Assembly (NCBI GenBank): GCA_036557885.1
Contig: DATBGS010000104.1
Coordinates: 1 to 55,416 of the forward strand
Reading direction: 5' to 3'
Origin: DATBGS01 sp036557885
Lineage (GTDB): Bacteria; Chloroflexota; Ktedonobacteria; Ktedonobacterales; DATBGS01
Length of the DNA: 55,416 nucleotides
Position numbers and translations under genes: made by a program. Below the pieces are notes generated by a model. That model saw only the letters and a program-made list of their open reading frames with translations, had not been told where the DNA came from and searched no databases. Within the stretch, counting starts at the first letter, position 1; every line of letters starts with the position of its first letter. Below, piece after piece: positions 47,126 through 54,716 of this stretch.

Positions 47126-47941
47126 ATGGAAGCCTATATTTGCATCGCCTGTGGCACTCAGTATCCGCCCGCCGAGACTGCCCCGGCGCATTGCCCGATC
47201 TGCGAAGATGACCGGCAAGCCGTCCATGAGCAGGGCCAGCAGTGGACGACGCTGGCAGCCATGCGGACAAAGTATCGTAATGCTGTTGAAGACCTGGAAC
47301 CGCATCTGACGACCTTCGTCACCGAGCCATCTTTTGCCATTGGCGAGCAGGCGTATCTTATCCAGACGCCAGCAGGTAATCTTTTGTGGGATTGCATCAG
47401 CTTTCTGGATGACGCGACGATCAGCGAGATCAACCGGCGCGGCGGGCTGTCCGCTATCGCTATCTCGCATCCCCACTTCTACACCAGTATGGTTGCCTGG
47501 AGCGAGGCGTTCAACCACGCGCCTATCTATCTCCACCAGGACAATGCCCGCTGGGTGATGCGCCCGGATGCTGCGGTGCGCTTCTGGGAAGGGGAGGCGC
47601 TGGAGGCGCTGCCTGGGCTGACGCTGGTGCGCTGTGGCGGGCATTTTCCTGGCAGCACCGCGCTGCACTGGCGCGACGGGGCCGGGGGTCAGGGCGCCCT
47701 GTTCACCGGGGATACGATTTCCGTCGCCAGTGATCGGCGCTATGTTAGCTTTATGTATAGCTTTCCCAATCTGATTCCGCTGGACGAAGGCGTGGTGCGC
47801 CACATTGTGGCGGCTGTCGAGCCATATCCTTTCGAGCGGCTCTATGGCGGGTGGCGCGGCAAAGTCATTTCCAGCGATGCCAAAGGCGCCGTCCAGCGGT
47901 CTGCTGAACGCTACATTGCTCATCTGCGTGGAGCGTCATGA
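47126..47941 (+). CDS. MBL-fold protein with rubredoxin-like N-terminal zinc/iron knuckles
   Basis: 271 residues. The N-terminus has two CxxC pairs (YICIACGTQY and HCPICED), a rubredoxin-like metal knuckle. The rest is a metallo-beta-lactamase fold with AISHPHFYTSM at the position of HxHxDH (the DH is YT), GGHFPGST and FTGDTIS. Only part of the metal set is thus kept, and the final ligand is not obvious (VISSDAKGAV). It may bind one metal or none. The combination is reminiscent of flavodiiron/rubredoxin systems but in reversed domain order and without a flavin domain. Stands alone, divergent from phosphoketolase; a redox or hydrolase role is open. Confidence 0.8.
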   Translation: MEAYICIACGTQYPPAETAPAHCPICEDDRQAVHEQGQQWTTLAAMRTKYRNAVEDLEPHLTTFVTEPSFAIGEQAYLIQTPAGNLLWDCISFLDDATISEINRRGGLSAIAISHPHFYTSMVAWSEAFNHAPIYLHQDNARWVMRPDAAVRFWEGEALEALPGLTLVRCGGHFPGSTALHWRDGAGGQGALFTGDTISVASDRRYVSFMYSFPNLIPLDEGVVRHIVAAVEPYPFERLYGGWRGKVISSDAKGAVQRSAERYIAHLRGAS

Positions 47942-47953
47942 CAAGTGGGCCGC

Positions 47954-48029
47954 TTGTAGCCACGCCGTCCCTGGCGGGGAACGCCGCCCGGCACCCTAAG
48001 ACAGAAGGGCAGGCGGTGGCCGGGGCTAC
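47954..48029. repeat. Palindromic intergenic repeat (TTGTAGC type)
   Basis: TTGTAGCC (47954-47961) pairs with GGCTAC (48024-48029). The inside contains GTCCCTGGCGG and CGCCGCC, similar to the core of the hairpin at 53735-53793. Lies between the MBL gene and the FAH gene. Confidence 0.45.
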
Positions 48030-48066
48030 CCCTCAAAGCAGGGGCACGGCAAGCGACCAATCCTGC

Positions 48067-49017
48067 TTACCCTTCGGCAATCACCGGATTGGTCAGTTTC
48101 CCCAGCCGTTCAATTTCGATGGTTACGGTATCCCCAGGGCGCAGAAACACTGGCGGAGTACGGGCGTTGCCAATGCCTGGCGGGGTGCCTGTCATAATTA
48201 CGTCGCCTGGTTCAATCGTGCAGATTTCAGAAAGGGCGGCGATGATGGCAGGCACGCGAAAGATCATTTCGGCGGTGTTGCCATTTTGCATCACCTGACC
48301 GTTTAAGATCGTTTTGATCGCAAGCTGATGCGGGTCGGGCACTTCATCGCGCGTCACCAGCGCTGGCCCCAGTGGGCCAAAGGTATCGAGCATTTTGCCG
48401 GAGCTCCACTGCGAAGTACGGAACTGAAGGTCGCGCGCGCTCACATCGTTGGCGGCGGCATACCCCGCTACATAGTCAAACGCTTCGGCTTCAGGAATAT
48501 ATTTCCCGCGTTTGCCAATAATGAACGCGAGTTCGGCCTCATAATCTACCTGATTGCTGCTGCGCGGAATCACGATGGGCTGCTGGTGGCCGGTCAGCGA
48601 ACTTGCCACTTTATTAAACAGCACCGGATAGGTGGGAATCGCCATGCCCGATTCAATGGCGTGGTCGCGGTAATTCAATCCCAGGCAGATCACTTTGCTG
48701 GGGTTGAGCACCGGGGACAGGAGCGCCACCTCATCCAGAGCAGCGATGATGCCCTGCGCGTTTAGCGTCCGGGCATCTTCTGGAAGGCGTTTCTGGACAA
48801 AAGCAACTGCCTGCTGTGCCGCTTTGAGCGAGGTTTCGCCGCCCCGCAGCAAGCCAACCATGTCCGTTGGCACCCGCAGATCAGCGACAGCCAGTTCTGC
48901 TGCGTTGTCTGCCGCCTGCAAAGCTGCGCGGTGAGCATGGTTCAGATCAACAATCTGCCCATCAAGCTCTGCGCCCGTTCGCGCCTGCCCCGCGCGCTGA
49001 TAGGTGACTAATCGCAT
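48067..49017 (-). CDS. Fumarylacetoacetate hydrolase (FAH) family protein
   Basis: 316 residues. N-terminal strand domain MRLVTYQRAG, then VICLGLNYRDHAIESG, metal ligands in QVDYEAELAFIIGKRG, the segment GYAAANDVSARDLQFRTSQW, SGKMLDTFGPLGPALVTRDE and the C-terminal GDVIMTGTPPGIGNAR. The family includes fumarylacetoacetase, 2-hydroxyhepta-2,4-diene-1,7-dioate isomerase (HpcE) and acylpyruvases. Sixteen bases downstream of an extradiol dioxygenase, it most probably processes the ring-cleavage product (hydrolysis or isomerisation of a dienoate). Substrate not determined. Last gene of the catabolic run. Confidence 0.92.
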   Translation of the reverse strand: MRLVTYQRAGQARTGAELDGQIVDLNHAHRAALQAADNAAELAVADLRVPTDMVGLLRGGETSLKAAQQAVAFVQKRLPEDARTLNAQGIIAALDEVALLSPVLNPSKVICLGLNYRDHAIESGMAIPTYPVLFNKVASSLTGHQQPIVIPRSSNQVDYEAELAFIIGKRGKYIPEAEAFDYVAGYAAANDVSARDLQFRTSQWSSGKMLDTFGPLGPALVTRDEVPDPHQLAIKTILNGQVMQNGNTAEMIFRVPAIIAALSEICTIEPGDVIMTGTPPGIGNARTPPVFLRPGDTVTIEIERLGKLTNPVIAEG

Positions 49018-49032
49018 ATGCCCTTCGCTTTC

Positions 49033-49887
49033 TCAGATAAAATCGGCTGGCGGGTTTGGACCCCACATATTCACCCAGAGTGCGTCTGCCCGCCAAACCT
49101 TTGGCGTGTAGGTCGCGTCGTCCCAGATTTGCTGCACATCGCAGGTAAATTCGACGATCTGGCCTTCCGGGTCTTTGAAGTATTCAAACTGATTGCGCCC
49201 AGGCCCATGCCTGCCAGGACCATAAAACAACTGGTAGCCATTGTACATCAGATGATCGGCTTGCCGTGCTAACTGCGCAAAGTCCAGCACTTCAAAGGCA
49301 AAGTGGTGCAGCGCAACGCGGTCTGCTCTGGCAAAGGCTACGCCGTGATGATCAGGATTGCAGCGCATCCACAGAAACTGGTCTTCCAACCGATCAGATA
49401 CGCGAAACCCCAGCACCTCGCCATAAAACTTCGCGCTGCGGTTACAATCGGCCACCAGCAGGGTTATGTGGCCGAGCTTGCGCGGCTGCACGGCGCGCGG
49501 GCCGTAGGATGGGGCCACCTGGTTCATGCCACCAATCAGTTCAATCACAAAGCCGTCCGGGTCGCGCAGGCGCAGCGCTGGCCCCTGGCCCGGCTCTTTC
49601 GAGCCATCTGTCTCAAAGGGAATGCCCGCTTTGTTCAGCGCTGCTGCTGCTTGCTCAATTTCTGCCGGTCCGCCCACATCCAGCGCGTAGTGGTCCATGC
49701 CAGCGGTATCGGCGGGAATCAGCACCACCGCGTGGTGGTTGGCGTTACAGCGCAAATAGACCCGCCCCGCGCTGTCGCGCTCCGTTGCTCCCAGCCCCAC
49801 CATATCTGAGTAAAAAGCGGCCTGCTGCTCCAGATGCGGCGTTTTCAGCGCGATATGCGAAACATGCTTTACATTCACGACGGACAT
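49033..49887 (-). CDS. Extradiol ring-cleavage dioxygenase (VOC superfamily, type I)
   Basis: 284 residues from ATG 49887, preceded by an exact AAGGAGG. Two VOC modules. The first (residues 1-120) starts VKHVSHIALKTPHL. The second (130-270) holds the Fe(II) triad: His in LGHITLLVADC, His in VALHHFAFEV and Glu in DPEGQIVEFTC. The sequence YFKDPEGQIVEF is characteristic of catechol 2,3-dioxygenase-like enzymes, which open catechol rings beside a hydroxyl group. Substrates in this branch include biphenyl-diol, homoprotocatechuate and hydroxyquinol analogues. Operon context supports aromatic degradation; the exact catechol cannot be named. Confidence 0.9.
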   Translation of the reverse strand: MSVVNVKHVSHIALKTPHLEQQAAFYSDMVGLGATERDSAGRVYLRCNANHHAVVLIPADTAGMDHYALDVGGPAEIEQAAAALNKAGIPFETDGSKEPGQGPALRLRDPDGFVIELIGGMNQVAPSYGPRAVQPRKLGHITLLVADCNRSAKFYGEVLGFRVSDRLEDQFLWMRCNPDHHGVAFARADRVALHHFAFEVLDFAQLARQADHLMYNGYQLFYGPGRHGPGRNQFEYFKDPEGQIVEFTCDVQQIWDDATYTPKVWRADALWVNMWGPNPPADFI

Positions 49888-50014
49888 GTGGCCCTCCTTT
49901 TCTCGCTCCAGGGCAAAATCACTTGACCTTTTTGGTATACGCTGGTACATTCCTCCCAGGAATGGAGCGGCGGGAGCAGCGCTCTCTGATAGCCCGTTTG
50001 GGATGGAAACAAAC

Positions 50015-50818
50015 CTAGCGTGGATTGACGCTCAGGCCGCCATCCACGATCAGGCGCGTGCCGTTGATATACCTGGCACGATCAGAAGCCAGGAAGACCA
50101 CCGAGTCGGCTACCTCGCTCATCTCGGCCCAGCGCCCGGCCAGGATGCCTTTTTGCTGGCAGTAGTCGGCCAGAAACTCAGCGCGGCTTTTGCCTTGTTG
50201 TCCGGCGCGCATATCGGCCCAGCCTTCGCGCCATTCGGTGCCCACCAGACCGGGCACGACGGCATTGACGGTGATATGGTCGTTGGCGAGGTCGTGCGCC
50301 AGATACGTGGTGGTGTGCATCATGGCGGAATTGTTGAAACCATGCGTCAGGGCGCCTTCCCATGCCGTCATTCCGGCTGAGCCAGCGATGTTGATGATGC
50401 GTCCGCTGCCATCTTTGGCAAAGTGTGGCAAGAAGGCGCGGATGGCGCGCAGCATGGCAATGCTCTTGGAGTTCACGTCATCCAGCCATTCCTCGTCCTC
50501 CCAGAGAATCTGCCTGCCGGGTTTGCGCATGCGGTTGCCCATCGTGTTGACCAGGATATGAATGGTGCCAAAGCGCTTGGCAGCGGCAGCAGCGGCAGCG
50601 TTCACCGCCTGCGCGTCCTTGAGATCGGTGGGGATGGTCAGCACCTCGACGCGGCTGGCGCTGGTGATCTCGCTGGCGGCTTTCTCCAGGTTTTCTGGAC
50701 CACGCGCCAGCAGGACGAGATTCACACCTTCGGCGGCCAGGCCCTTTGCTGAGGCTTTACCGATACCTACGCTGCCGCCCGCAATGACGGCGGTACGTCC
50801 TCTCAATCCGGTTTCCAT
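50015..50818 (-). CDS. SDR-family protein lacking the YxxxK catalytic motif
   Basis: 267 residues. The cofactor motif is intact (AGGSVGIGKASAKGL) and the C-terminal SDR landmarks are clear (ITVNAVVPGLVGTEW and YINGTRLIVDGG). Where NNAG is expected it reads NTMG, and between GSAGMTAW and TVNAV there is no Tyr-x-x-x-Lys: ungapped alignment puts His and Asn at these positions (THGFNNSAMMH). It may therefore catalyse a different reaction or act through another base. The C-terminal stretch GWADMRAGQQGKSRAEFLAD is a helix of the substrate loop. Located in the ring-cleavage operon between the extradiol dioxygenase and a YciI-like gene. Confidence 0.85.
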   Translation of the reverse strand: METGLRGRTAVIAGGSVGIGKASAKGLAAEGVNLVLLARGPENLEKAASEITSASRVEVLTIPTDLKDAQAVNAAAAAAAKRFGTIHILVNTMGNRMRKPGRQILWEDEEWLDDVNSKSIAMLRAIRAFLPHFAKDGSGRIINIAGSAGMTAWEGALTHGFNNSAMMHTTTYLAHDLANDHITVNAVVPGLVGTEWREGWADMRAGQQGKSRAEFLADYCQQKGILAGRWAEMSEVADSVVFLASDRARYINGTRLIVDGGLSVNPR

Positions 50819-50874
50819 CTCTCCAATTCCTTCCTATGGCTGGTTATTACATCTGGTTCGCCAGGGTGCTCTGA

Positions 50875-51189
50875 TTATTCCGTCAGAATGGGCCGCGTCA
50901 AAAACGCCTCTAGTTCCGCTGAGCGGCGCGGCAATGGCCCCGGCGTGAACTCGTACACTTCGTATTTCGAGACGCCCTGCTGCACAAAGGGGTCTTCAGC
51001 CAGGAGCGCCAGAAACGCTTCCCGGCTCTCTTCGCGCGCAATAATCACGCCGCCGGTTGGCGGCACCAATCGGCCCGAACCCAGGATACGCCCGGCGGCG
51101 TAGTGTTTGGTGGTCCATGCGTTATGCAGGGGAGCAACCGCGCTCACTTCTTCGGGTGATTTGAGGTAGGTGGAGATGGCGACGAACAT
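50875..51189 (-). CDS. YciI-like protein
   Basis: 104 residues of the dimeric alpha/beta ferredoxin-like YciI family: MFVAISTYLKSPEEV, HNAWTTKHYAAGRILGSG, GGVIIAREESREAFLALLAEDPFV and YEVYEFTPGPLP. YciI proteins resemble muconolactone isomerase; some, such as PH0828-like or TftG-like members, take part in chloroaromatic degradation (TftG dehydrochlorinates a hydroxyquinol intermediate). The His-Asp pair proposed as catalytic can be seen as His22 (LHNAW) and Asp (LAEDPF). Its place in an aromatic-degradation operon supports such a role, still inference. Terminates 57 bases before the SDR gene. Confidence 0.88.
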   Translation of the reverse strand: MFVAISTYLKSPEEVSAVAPLHNAWTTKHYAAGRILGSGRLVPPTGGVIIAREESREAFLALLAEDPFVQQGVSKYEVYEFTPGPLPRRSAELEAFLTRPILTE

Positions 51190-51220
51190 GCGGCCTCCTT
51201 TCGTCTGTAGTGATGGCAGG

Positions 51221-51299
51221 CGCTTGCCGCGCCCCTTTGGGGGTATCCCCGGTGTCCCCGCCGGGCCACCATGTACCCGGCGTCCCCGCCGGGCAAGCG
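51221..51299. repeat. Intergenic palindromic repeat between YciI and amidohydrolase genes
   Basis: CGCTTGCC (51221-51228) pairs with GGCAAGCG (51292-51299). Inside, GTCCCCGCCGGGC occurs twice and GCCGGG (51260) pairs with CCCGGC (51276-51281), giving nested hairpins. Probable REP-like element. Confidence 0.5.
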
Positions 51300-51369
51300 T
51301 GGCTTGCGTGGCAGCAGCGCATCAGCCTGCCAGCAAGCCACCACTCACCTCCAGCGGGAGTCTGCCCCA

Positions 51370-52713
51370 TCAAAACTCAGGCAGCTTAAACCCGGACTTG
51401 GCGACCACATAATCGCGCGAGGCAATCGCCAGCTTGCGCGCGTGGTCCACATCGCCCGCCAAGCGTCCGTTGCGTTTGAGCGCCTTGCCCGCCACATACA
51501 CCGAGTCAACGTTGCTGGTGTCCATGCCCCACACCACCGCGCCAATCGGGTCATTCACCGGGACAATGTTGACATCATCGGCGCGCAGCAGAATAATATC
51601 GGCTTCTTTGCCTGGCGTCAACGATCCGGTCTTGTCCGCCAGACCGTTGGCGCGGGCGCCCTCAAGCGTGGCAAACTCCAGCACATCACGGGCGGTCAGA
51701 GGAGTCGGTGTATGCTCTTTGCCCGCCAGCTTCTGGTCGAAGAGGATGGCGTGCTGCAAGGAGATCACCGAGCGCATCTGGGTGAACATATCGCCAGGCA
51801 CGTTGGTTTCCACGTCCACGCTCAGGCTGGGGCGCAGCCCGCGATCAAGGAAACGCTGCGTGGGGGGCATGCCATGCCCCATCATCATCTCCACCGGCGA
51901 GGCCAGCGACACCGTGCCGCCTGTGTCCACGATCATCTGGATTTCTTCGTCGCTCAGCGTGGTGCAGTGGATAAAGGTGGTGTCTGGCCCATACACACCG
52001 GCCCGGCCTGCTTCCGCGACTTTGCCATGCTTGCCAAAGGAGCCGACGCCCACATGCGCCGTGATACGCGCATCGCAATCGCGGGCAACCTGCCAGTTGG
52101 CTTTCACATCGTCCACCGAGCTAAACTCTGGCCCCAACGCGGCAAACGCCAGCGTTAGCAGTTGATCTTTCGAGGAGAAATGCGCTTTGGCCGCGCGCGT
52201 AAACCAGGCGGGATGCTCTGGCTTCATGGCCTCATACCAGGGCGGGCCATAGGCAAAGACGGCGCGCATGTGCGAATCTTGCAGCCCCTTGATGGCCGCG
52301 TCGGTATGCTCTGGCGACGCCTGGATATGCGACCAGTCGAGAATCGTAGTGATTCCGGCGTTGATGGCGCCCAGGGCGCTGATCAGGTTTCCGGCATAGG
52401 CATCTTCGGGGCGGTAGACAGGGGCCAGGACATTCAGCACAAAGGCCAGATAGCTGACCTCGCCCTCCAGCGGGTAATCCACGCCAATGTTGCGCAAAAT
52501 GCCTTCCCACATGTGCCGGTGCGAATCAATAAAGCCCGGCATGACGATCATGTTGGAGGCGTCAACGACGGTGGCGTCGCCTGCTGCCAGGTCCGGCCCA
52601 ACCGCCGCGATTTTTGTTCCTTCGATCAGGACATCTCCCTTGCGAAAGTTCCCAAGTTGCTTATCAACAGTGATGACGCAGCCGTTCTTGAACAGGGTCC
52701 GATGGGGTGCCAT
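51370..52713 (-). CDS. Metal-dependent amidohydrolase (ATZ/TRZ-like)
   Basis: 447 residues from ATG 52713 (AAGGAGAGAAGG upstream). Composite domain at the N-terminus (LFKNGCVITVDKQLGNFRKG), first metal motif GFIDSHRHMWEG, then TTILDWSHIQASPEHTD, His in ARITAHVGVGSFGKHG, FIHCTTLSDEE and SLSVDVETNVPGD. C-terminal ADIILLRADDVNIVPVNDPIGAVVWGMD closes the composite domain. The HxH motif reads HRH, as in many members of the family that use Zn or Fe for deamination or dechlorination of heterocycles (5-methylthioadenosine deaminase, guanine deaminase, atrazine hydrolases). Context suggests removal of an amino group or other substituent before ring cleavage. Substrate uncertain. Confidence 0.9.
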   Translation of the reverse strand: MAPHRTLFKNGCVITVDKQLGNFRKGDVLIEGTKIAAVGPDLAAGDATVVDASNMIVMPGFIDSHRHMWEGILRNIGVDYPLEGEVSYLAFVLNVLAPVYRPEDAYAGNLISALGAINAGITTILDWSHIQASPEHTDAAIKGLQDSHMRAVFAYGPPWYEAMKPEHPAWFTRAAKAHFSSKDQLLTLAFAALGPEFSSVDDVKANWQVARDCDARITAHVGVGSFGKHGKVAEAGRAGVYGPDTTFIHCTTLSDEEIQMIVDTGGTVSLASPVEMMMGHGMPPTQRFLDRGLRPSLSVDVETNVPGDMFTQMRSVISLQHAILFDQKLAGKEHTPTPLTARDVLEFATLEGARANGLADKTGSLTPGKEADIILLRADDVNIVPVNDPIGAVVWGMDTSNVDSVYVAGKALKRNGRLAGDVDHARKLAIASRDYVVAKSGFKLPEF

Positions 52714-52829
52714 ACCTTCTCTCCTTTGAGTTCGAGCAATCACGCTACTTTGTCAACGGAAGTTTCAACCCTCACCCAGCCCGCAAGCTGGATGCGACAG
52801 GACGACGCGCTGCACCACCTCCTTCTGTA

Positions 52830-53570
52830 CTACTTGAGTGAACTAGCAGGGCTTGCCTTGTGGGTGATGAGCCGCAGCGCTGTCCGCACCGCCGTTGGCT
52901 CGTATTCGGGGGCAACCTGGGCAATCACCGTCAGGGCGGTGCGCGCCAGGTGCCGCGCCAGCAGTTCCACCGCTGCGTCAGCATTGCGCTCGCGGCAAGC
53001 CGTGTAAATCGCGGCATGCTCCCCTTCTGCAATCTCGCGAGCGTGGGGAACAGTTTGCAACTTGATGCGGCGATAACGCTCGCTGGCGTCAATCGAGCGC
53101 TGAATGGTGGCGCGGATGCGTTCTTCGGCGTGCATGGCAAGCAGTTCGTGGAAGCGCCGGTTGCCGAGTTCCCAGGCGTCGTTATCACGCGCGGCGCCAG
53201 CGCCGCGCATGGCGTCGCGCGCGCGCGCCAGCGCGTCAAGGTCTTTCTGCGCAAGCTGTGGCACCGTGAGGGCCAGCGCTAGCGGCTCCAGCATGATGCG
53301 GCTGGCGTAGAGCGATTCGACTTCTTCCAGGTTGATGTCTGTCACCTGCACGCGATGGTTTGGTTCGGCCAGTACCAGCCGCTCCTCTTGGAGCAGGCGC
53401 AGCGCTTCACGCAGGGGCGTGCGGCTCACCCCAAGCTGCTGCGCAAGCTGCACCTGAGAGAGGATGGTGCCTGGAGCAATGGTGCCATCAAGAATCTTTT
53501 GCCGCAGGCGCTCATAGACCTGGGTAATGACGCCCCGCCCTTCATTGGCGGCGGGCGATTGCATCTGCAT
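52830..53570 (-). CDS. GntR-family regulator with FCD domain
   Basis: 246 residues from ATG 53570. N-terminal winged helix: VYERLRQKILDGTIAPGTIL, LAQQLGVSRTPLREAL and the wing LAEPNHRVQVTD. FCD effector domain follows with LYASRIMLEPLALAL, FHELLAMHAEERI and HAAIYTACRERNADAAVELL including the His ligands of the metal/effector site. FCD regulators usually sense organic acids or aromatic-pathway intermediates. Its position inside the catabolic run points to control of these genes. The 14-base palindrome AAGTGTATACACTT about 100 bases upstream is the likely operator. Confidence 0.95.
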   Translation of the reverse strand: MQMQSPAANEGRGVITQVYERLRQKILDGTIAPGTILSQVQLAQQLGVSRTPLREALRLLQEERLVLAEPNHRVQVTDINLEEVESLYASRIMLEPLALALTVPQLAQKDLDALARARDAMRGAGAARDNDAWELGNRRFHELLAMHAEERIRATIQRSIDASERYRRIKLQTVPHAREIAEGEHAAIYTACRERNADAAVELLARHLARTALTVIAQVAPEYEPTAVRTALRLITHKASPASSLK

Positions 53571-53666
53571 ACTGTATCCAGTTTTTGCTTCTTTTTGTTG
53601 CGAAACAGGCTGAGAGCGGCCTCTCAGCGCAAGCACAGCGCATTATCGCAAGCTATGCGCGTCGCT

Positions 53667-53680
53667 AAGTGTATACACTT
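53667..53680 (-). promoter_or_regulatory. Palindromic operator candidate for the GntR protein
   Basis: AAGTGTATACACTT, a perfect 14-base palindrome of the T-GTATAC-A kind often bound by FadR/FCD regulators, 97 bases upstream of the GntR start. Confidence 0.65.
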
Positions 53681-53734
53681 TCTCCAGCAATTTGTCAATG
53701 GGTTCTGCGCTTTTTCAGAAAAACTCGTCTTCGT

Positions 53735-53841
53735 TTGTAGCGCCAGCCTCCGTCCTGGCGAACCATTCGCCGCCAGGGACGGCGGCGCTACAAGCACCTG
53801 TAGCTCCGGCCACGATAGTCCAGCGGTCGCTGGCGCTACAG
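53735..53841. repeat. Tandem palindromic intergenic repeats (TGTAGCGCC type)
   Basis: First unit: TTGTAGCGCC (53735-53744) with GGCGCTACAA (53784-53793), and GTCCTGGCG pairing with CGCCAGGGAC inside, a 59-base near-perfect hairpin. Second unit: CTGTAGC (53798-53804) with GCTACAG (53835-53841). The second arm contains the stop codon of the downstream amidohydrolase gene. Confidence 0.7.
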
Positions 53842-54711
53842 CGCAGCACCCAGACGCAGGAGCTTCACCGCATTTTCCTTCAGGATAAGCGGGCGCACCT
53901 CTGGCCTGATGCTGATCTGCTCAAAGTCGGCCAGCCAGCGATCAGGCGTAATCAAGGGGTAGTCGCTGCCAAAGAGCATTTTGTGTTTGAGCAGCGTGTT
54001 GGCATACTGAATCAACTGCGGCGGGAAGTATTTGGGCGACCAGCCAGAAAGATCAATGTAGACCTGCGGCTTGTGCAGGCAGACCGAAAGCGCCTCGTCC
54101 TGCCAGGGAAAAGACGGATGCGCCATGATAATCGGCATATCGGGAAAATCAACGGCCACATCGTCCAGGTACATCGGGTTGGAATACTTGAGGCGCACGC
54201 CCCCGCCGCCGCGCATCCCCGTTCCAATGCCCGAATGTCCGGTATGAAACACCGTCGGCAGGCCCGCCCCGGCAATCACCTCGTAGAGTGGGTAGGCCAT
54301 CCGATCATTGGGATAAAACGCCTGCATCGAGGGGTGAAACTTGAAGCCGCGTACCCCAAAGTCTTTGATCAGCCGCCGCGCTTCGCGCACGCCCATCTTG
54401 CCTTTGGCCGGGTCAATGCTGGCAAAGGGAATGAGCACATCGGGATGCTCAGCGGCAACCTCGGCCACCTCCTCATTGGGCACGCGCGCCATCCCCGTTG
54501 CCGCCTCCATGTCCACCGGAAAGATCACGCAGGCGATCTTACGTTCCCTGTAGTATGCCGCAATCTCTGGGATGGTTGGGCGCGGCCCCTCGTCCTTGAA
54601 GTAATTGGCCGACGCCTCCTGCAAGGCCTGCCAGCGCGGGTCATCGGGGATGCGGCTCGACACCTCGGCGTGGGTATGCACATCTATCGCTACCAGATTG
54701 GTAATATCCAT
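53836..54711 (-). CDS. Amidohydro_2-family amidohydrolase/decarboxylase
   Basis: 291 residues of the amidohydrolase-related TIM barrel: AIDVHTHAEV (HxH motif), FKFHPSMQAFYPND, VFHTGHSGIGTG, IIMAHPSFPWQDEAL, and MLFGSDYPLITPDRWL (the last Asp ligand). The family contains 2-hydroxy-aromatic acid decarboxylases (gamma-resorcylate, ACMSD) and hydrolases of beta-keto CoA or lactone intermediates. The direct neighbour on its 5' side (5 bases) is an AMP-dependent ligase, so a CoA-ester or aryl acid substrate is plausible. Its last codons (LGAAL and TAG) lie in an intergenic palindromic repeat. Confidence 0.9.
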   Translation of the reverse strand: MDITNLVAIDVHTHAEVSSRIPDDPRWQALQEASANYFKDEGPRPTIPEIAAYYRERKIACVIFPVDMEAATGMARVPNEEVAEVAAEHPDVLIPFASIDPAKGKMGVREARRLIKDFGVRGFKFHPSMQAFYPNDRMAYPLYEVIAGAGLPTVFHTGHSGIGTGMRGGGGVRLKYSNPMYLDDVAVDFPDMPIIMAHPSFPWQDEALSVCLHKPQVYIDLSGWSPKYFPPQLIQYANTLLKHKMLFGSDYPLITPDRWLADFEQISIRPEVRPLILKENAVKLLRLGAAL

Positions 54712-54716
54712 CGCTG

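Noticed and set aside
51370..52713. Assignment of the amidohydrolase as atrazine chlorohydrolase or a triazine enzyme.
   Set aside because: The motifs define only the large family; substrate-specific residues cannot be judged from sequence alone.
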